Assembly (NCBI RefSeq): GCF_900105145.1
Contig: NZ_LT629752.1
Coordinates: 992,001-1,056,000, forward strand
Origin: Polaribacter sp. KT25b
Lineage (GTDB): Bacteria > Bacteroidota > Bacteroidia > Flavobacteriales > Flavobacteriaceae
DNA length: 64,000 bases
Direction of reading: 5' to 3'
Shown: in pieces, positions 63,212-64,000 of the stretch
Layout: every line of letters begins with the position of its first letter
Position numbering within the stretch: position 1 is the first letter of the stretch
Program-made: the position numbers and the translations under genes
Notes under the pieces: model-generated
Databases searched by the model: none
Told to the model about the DNA's origin: nothing
The model's input: only the letters and a program-made list of their open reading frames with translations

Positions 63212-63943
63212 ATGAAAAAATTGTTAGTTTTATTTCTAGTTGTATCTTCTACAATTAGCTTTGCTCAAGAATCAGTATTATTAAGGTTAAATTATAATAA
63301 AGGAGATGTGTATAATGCGCAAATGACAATGTCTCAAGAAATGGGAACAATGATGTCTATGGGGATGAATATAGATATGAATATGAAGATTATTGATGTT
63401 ACTGATGATACAAATACTAGCGAAATGTCGTTTACAAAAATGACAATGGATATGTTACAAGCTGGAAATGTAATGAGTTTTGATTCTACTAAAAGTGACG
63501 ACGAATTGGATGAAGCAGGTAAAATGGTAAAAGCTCAAATGTCTCCAATGTTAGCTGCAGTTCTTACAGCTAAAGGAAATAATTTAGGAGAAGTTATAGA
63601 AATGAAAGCAGAACCTAATGTTCCAGGAATGGATGATTTTGCTAATCAATCTAATGTTATATATCCTAAAGAAGCAGTAAAAGTTGGTTCTACTTGGACG
63701 TATCAAAAAAATCAAAAAGGAATGATTTTAGATTTTGTTTATACTGTAAAATCTATTTTAAAAGATAAAGTTGAACTAGATATTACAGGTAAATCATCAG
63801 GAATGGCAACAGGTGATATTACAGGAACAATGAACATTGATAAAGAGTCTGGAGTTCCTTTAAGCTCTGTTATAGACATGAAACTTTCTATGCAAGGTCA
63901 AGACTTGATCTCAAAAGTTACAATGACAATGACTAAATTATAA
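63212..63943 (+). CDS. Secreted DUF6263-like protein
   Basis: A 243-aa protein with a signal peptide (MKKLLVLFLVVSSTISFAQ). The mature part is beta-rich with LRLNYNKGDVYNAQMTMSQ at its start, YPKEAVKVGSTWTY in the middle, and a C-terminal GTMNIDKESGVPLSS segment; this pattern (kG..y......, vG.tW) is the one I associate with DUF6263 family proteins in Bacteroidota. Unusually Met-rich between residues 25 and 115. Function unknown; likely periplasmic or surface-exposed. Monocistronic. Confidence 0.8.
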   Translation: MKKLLVLFLVVSSTISFAQESVLLRLNYNKGDVYNAQMTMSQEMGTMMSMGMNIDMNMKIIDVTDDTNTSEMSFTKMTMDMLQAGNVMSFDSTKSDDELDEAGKMVKAQMSPMLAAVLTAKGNNLGEVIEMKAEPNVPGMDDFANQSNVIYPKEAVKVGSTWTYQKNQKGMILDFVYTVKSILKDKVELDITGKSSGMATGDITGTMNIDKESGVPLSSVIDMKLSMQGQDLISKVTMTMTKL

Positions 63944-63961
63944 GCATATATTTTATAAAAG

Positions 63962-63998
63962 AAAAGCCTTGAAATTAATTTTTCAAGGCTTTTTTTAT
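63962..63998 (+). terminator. Terminator after the DUF6263-like gene
   Basis: AAAGCCTTGAAA and TTTCAAGGCTTT form a 12-bp stem over a 6-nt loop with a T-run at the window end. Confidence 0.9.
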
Positions 63999-64000
63999 TT

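Overview
The window looks like a chromosomal piece of a marine-type flavobacterium (Bacteroidota, Flavobacteriaceae; the gene content and very low GC would fit Polaribacter or Tenacibaculum relatives, but the genus is an inference). The grounds are: A+T-rich DNA; TAnnTTTG-type -7 promoter boxes in front of many genes with little Shine-Dalgarno signal; three giant proteins ending in type IX secretion (T9SS) C-terminal sorting domains; and typical flavobacterial gene neighbourhoods (pyrR-pyrB, DUF368-aroE-DUF349, the hemA-hemF cluster). No rRNA, tRNA, CRISPR array, prophage or insertion sequence was seen.

Layout. 0-2 kb: pyrimidine genes pyrR-pyrB and a small conserved protein (minus strand). 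2-9 kb: a TPR protein, then a TetR-regulated efflux operon (TetR, TolC-like, HlyD-like, two ABC-2 permeases, no ATPase gene). 9-14 kb: tandem DUF368 (PopT-like) transporters, aroE and a DUF349 protein. 14-22.5 kb: housekeeping and envelope genes (coiled-coil protein with a degenerate zinc ribbon, Nif3-like, LpxK, thioredoxin-like, two paralogous OmpA-domain proteins, Ppx/GppA, SixA, PdxH, a small barrel-like protein). 22.6-41.5 kb: an accessory surface locus of three giant T9SS proteins (2586, 1771 and 1625 aa). They share a C-terminal module of about 560 residues but carry different N-terminal heads: a candidate internal-thioester adhesin domain, a choice-of-anchor A domain, and a lectin-like plus choice-of-anchor A combination. 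Two of them have long arrays of near-identical repeats. 42-44.5 kb: a 54-aa secreted peptide, a sodium:solute symporter and recR. 44.5-56.3 kb: a heme cluster (hemJ-like, hemH, an SpoU methyltransferase and an AraC regulator on minus; hemA, hemCD fusion, hemB, hemL, hemE, an EI24/CysZ-like membrane protein and hemF on plus). Together these could take glutamyl-tRNA all the way to protoheme. 56.7-61.5 kb: a TPR-transmembrane-LuxR-type regulator and an isolated SF2 helicase with predicted membrane segments. 61.7-64 kb: a 2-oxoacid dehydrogenase E2 subunit and a DUF6263-like secreted protein.

Most striking points: the candidate Cys-Gln thioester domain at the tip of a 26-repeat T9SS protein; the modular architecture with a gapless 2.1-kb duplication; the complete heme pathway in about 12 kb with a divergent AraC regulator; the membrane-linked helicase standing alone between regulatory-looking AT-rich gaps; and several repeated palindromic intergenic elements in the heme cluster. 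All family assignments come from reading motifs and from memory of the families; no database search was run.
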